DNA of 64,000 bases, taken from the NCBI RefSeq assembly GCF_001746915.1, contig NZ_MJGC01000025.1, forward strand, positions 62,001-126,000. Reading direction: 5' to 3'. The notes under the pieces were generated by a model that did not search any database, was not told where the DNA came from, and saw only the letters and a program-made list of their open reading frames with translations. This DNA comes from Desertifilum tharense IPPAS B-1220. GTDB lineage: Bacteria > Cyanobacteriota > Cyanobacteriia > Cyanobacteriales > Desertifilaceae. This document shows positions 62,857 through 64,000 of the stretch, piece by piece. The first letter of the stretch is position 1, and every line of letters begins with the position of its first letter. The position numbers were made by a program, and so were the translations under genes.

Positions 62857-64000
62857 ATGAGTAAGCTCTTGCGAGTCTTATTAGTTGAAGACTCAGAAGA
62901 TGATGCTGAGTTGCTCCTGTGCGAGCTAGAACGTAACGGGTGCCAAACTTTGCATCTGCGAGTTGATACGGCTCCGGCGATGCAGACAGCTTTGGAAACC
63001 CAGCAATGGGATATCGTCATTGCTGACTACTCAATGCCCCAGTTTAGCGCGATCGCGGCCCTCCAATTACTTCAATCAAAACAGCTCGATCTGCCATTTA
63101 TCATTGTTTCTGGCAGTATTGGCGAAGAAACGGCTGTTGCTGCCATGAAAGCTGGAGCGCACGATTATTTAATTAAGGGCAACCTCGCTCGCTTAGTTCC
63201 AGCGATTGAACGAGAAATTCGCGAGGCTCAACTGCGTTCGGAACGCCGCCAAGCCCTGGAAAAACTGCGCTATTTAGCGTTTTATGACGAATTAACAGGT
63301 TTGCCCAATCGCGCTTTATTTTTAGAGTATTTGCGCCAAGTAAGCGATTCACAAAGCATTCGCACCGCCTCTCCATCGGAGAGTCCCTACGGGAATCGTC
63401 CCTCCCAAGAACCCTTTGCTGTTTTATTCTTGGATGTAGACCGCTATCAAATTGTTAAATATAGCCTCGGTCATCTGCTGGCCGATCGCCTATTAGTCGC
63501 AATGGGACGATGGCTCAAAAACTTCCGCCGCTCAACCGATATTATCGCCCGCGTTGGTATTGATGAATTTGCCATCTTACTCGCCCCCATCCAAAGCCTA
63601 GAAGAAGCCCGTAATATTGCTCAAAAAATCCATCAAGCCCTCAAAGCGCCCTTCAACTTAGATGGGGCTGTCGTCTTTTCGACCACAAGCATTGGGATCG
63701 TGATGAGTCAGGTTGGCTATCAACAGCCAGAAGAACTTCTGCGCGCTGCGGATATCGCCATGCACCACGCCAAACTCGAAGGGCGCGGGCAAACCACCGT
63801 CTTTGATATCAACATGCAAGAGCGAGCCATCCAGCGCTTGCAGCTTGAAACCGACCTGCAACGAGCCATTAAGCAACAAACCCGCTGGGGAAATTCGCTG
63901 CCCTCCCATCCCCCAAGCGCGGCGAGAGCGAACCTTCAGCAGTTACACCTGTACTATCAACCGATTATTTCCCTGAAAACGGGCAGAGTTACCGGATTTG
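62857..64000 (+). CDS. response regulator with GGDEF and EAL domains, truncated by the window end
   Basis: Partial: 381 codons, still open at 64000. The receiver (about 1-125) has VLLVEDSEDDAEL, phospho-acceptor in IVIADYSMPQF and an ending with DYLIKG. The GGDEF domain (about 145-310) begins YDELTGLPNRALFLEYL and has RVGIDEFAIL where active cyclases have (G/R)GDEF plus a Gly before it. The EAL domain starts LHLYYQPIISLKTGRVTGF and is cut. Such proteins make or degrade cyclic di-GMP under phosphorelay control. Residues about 169-188 contain an in-frame repeat-like insert (TASPSESPYGNR). Translation probably coupled to the receiver gene. Confidence 0.92.
   Translation, partial: MSKLLRVLLVEDSEDDAELLLCELERNGCQTLHLRVDTAPAMQTALETQQWDIVIADYSMPQFSAIAALQLLQSKQLDLPFIIVSGSIGEETAVAAMKAGAHDYLIKGNLARLVPAIEREIREAQLRSERRQALEKLRYLAFYDELTGLPNRALFLEYLRQVSDSQSIRTASPSESPYGNRPSQEPFAVLFLDVDRYQIVKYSLGHLLADRLLVAMGRWLKNFRRSTDIIARVGIDEFAILLAPIQSLEEARNIAQKIHQALKAPFNLDGAVVFSTTSIGIVMSQVGYQQPEELLRAADIAMHHAKLEGRGQTTVFDINMQERAIQRLQLETDLQRAIKQQTRWGNSLPSHPPSAARANLQQLHLYYQPIISLKTGRVTGF

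Overview
The window is chromosomal DNA of a cyanobacterium. The octamer GCGATCGC (HIP1) occurs very often in genes on both strands. The gene content fits: a RuBisCO activase with a small-subunit-like tail, gas vesicle genes, glgC, carotenoid enzymes that look like the synechoxanthin pair, and many PAS/GAF sensor kinases. The large multidomain kinases, CHAT-TPR protein and Uma2 genes suggest a filamentous or colonial form, but the species cannot be named from sequence alone.

Layout. 0.1-3.1 kb: clpS, a DUF2103 gene, a cas6 relic with an in-frame stop, a membrane protein and ddl. 3.3-9.5 kb: eno, a six-PAS histidine kinase and a GNAT acetyltransferase. 9.5-13.5 kb (minus): an RluA-type pseudouridine synthase, two small conserved proteins, the SRP RNA and the activase gene. 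13.8-16.6 kb (plus): a gas vesicle operon gvpA-gvpC-gvpN-gvpJ with a long hairpin after gvpA; GvpC and GvpN end in similar winged-helix tails. 16.5-19.1 kb: a CHAT-TPR membrane protein. 19.2-24.1 kb: an orphan terminator (possible sRNA), a thioredoxin-like protein, and an operon of Na+/H+ antiporter, DUF389, ChaN-like and AtzH-like proteins. 24.3-25.9 kb: an old yellow enzyme gene divergent from an ArsR-type regulator, with two related palindromes between them. 26-28 kb: two overlapping genes for exported or anchored proteins. 28.7-32.1 kb: a Rieske-containing CrtU/CruE-like desaturase and a Rieske oxygenase (CruH-like). 32.2-39.3 kb: a membrane/winged-helix protein, a gamma-glutamylcyclotransferase-like protein, a seven-repeat secreted protein, a VOC protein and SbcC.

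39.4-49.3 kb is the main accessory region. A tightly packed minus-strand operon encodes a PLD-SNF2 helicase, two tandem Uma2 nucleases and a 1331-residue adenine methyltransferase fused to an AlbA_2 domain. A PIN toxin-antitoxin pair follows. Scars surround it: a 65-bp duplicate of the neighbouring glycogen debranching gene, a fragment resembling the small gene at the other edge, and a dispersed repeat inserted in frame in the helicase. This is the best candidate here for an undescribed defence system.

49.3-55.9 kb: glycogen debranching enzyme, a 2-Cys peroxiredoxin with a perfect 23-bp PerR/Fur-like palindrome in its promoter, a second peroxiredoxin-like protein, a DnaJ-family chaperone, a P-loop kinase and glgC. 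56-64 kb: a Ser/Thr kinase diverging from a signalling cluster: a PAS/GAF histidine kinase, a stand-alone receiver, and a receiver-GGDEF-EAL protein that runs off the window.

Three families of short dispersed repeats recur in the spacers and sometimes inside genes. No tRNA, rRNA, intact transposase or CRISPR array was seen.
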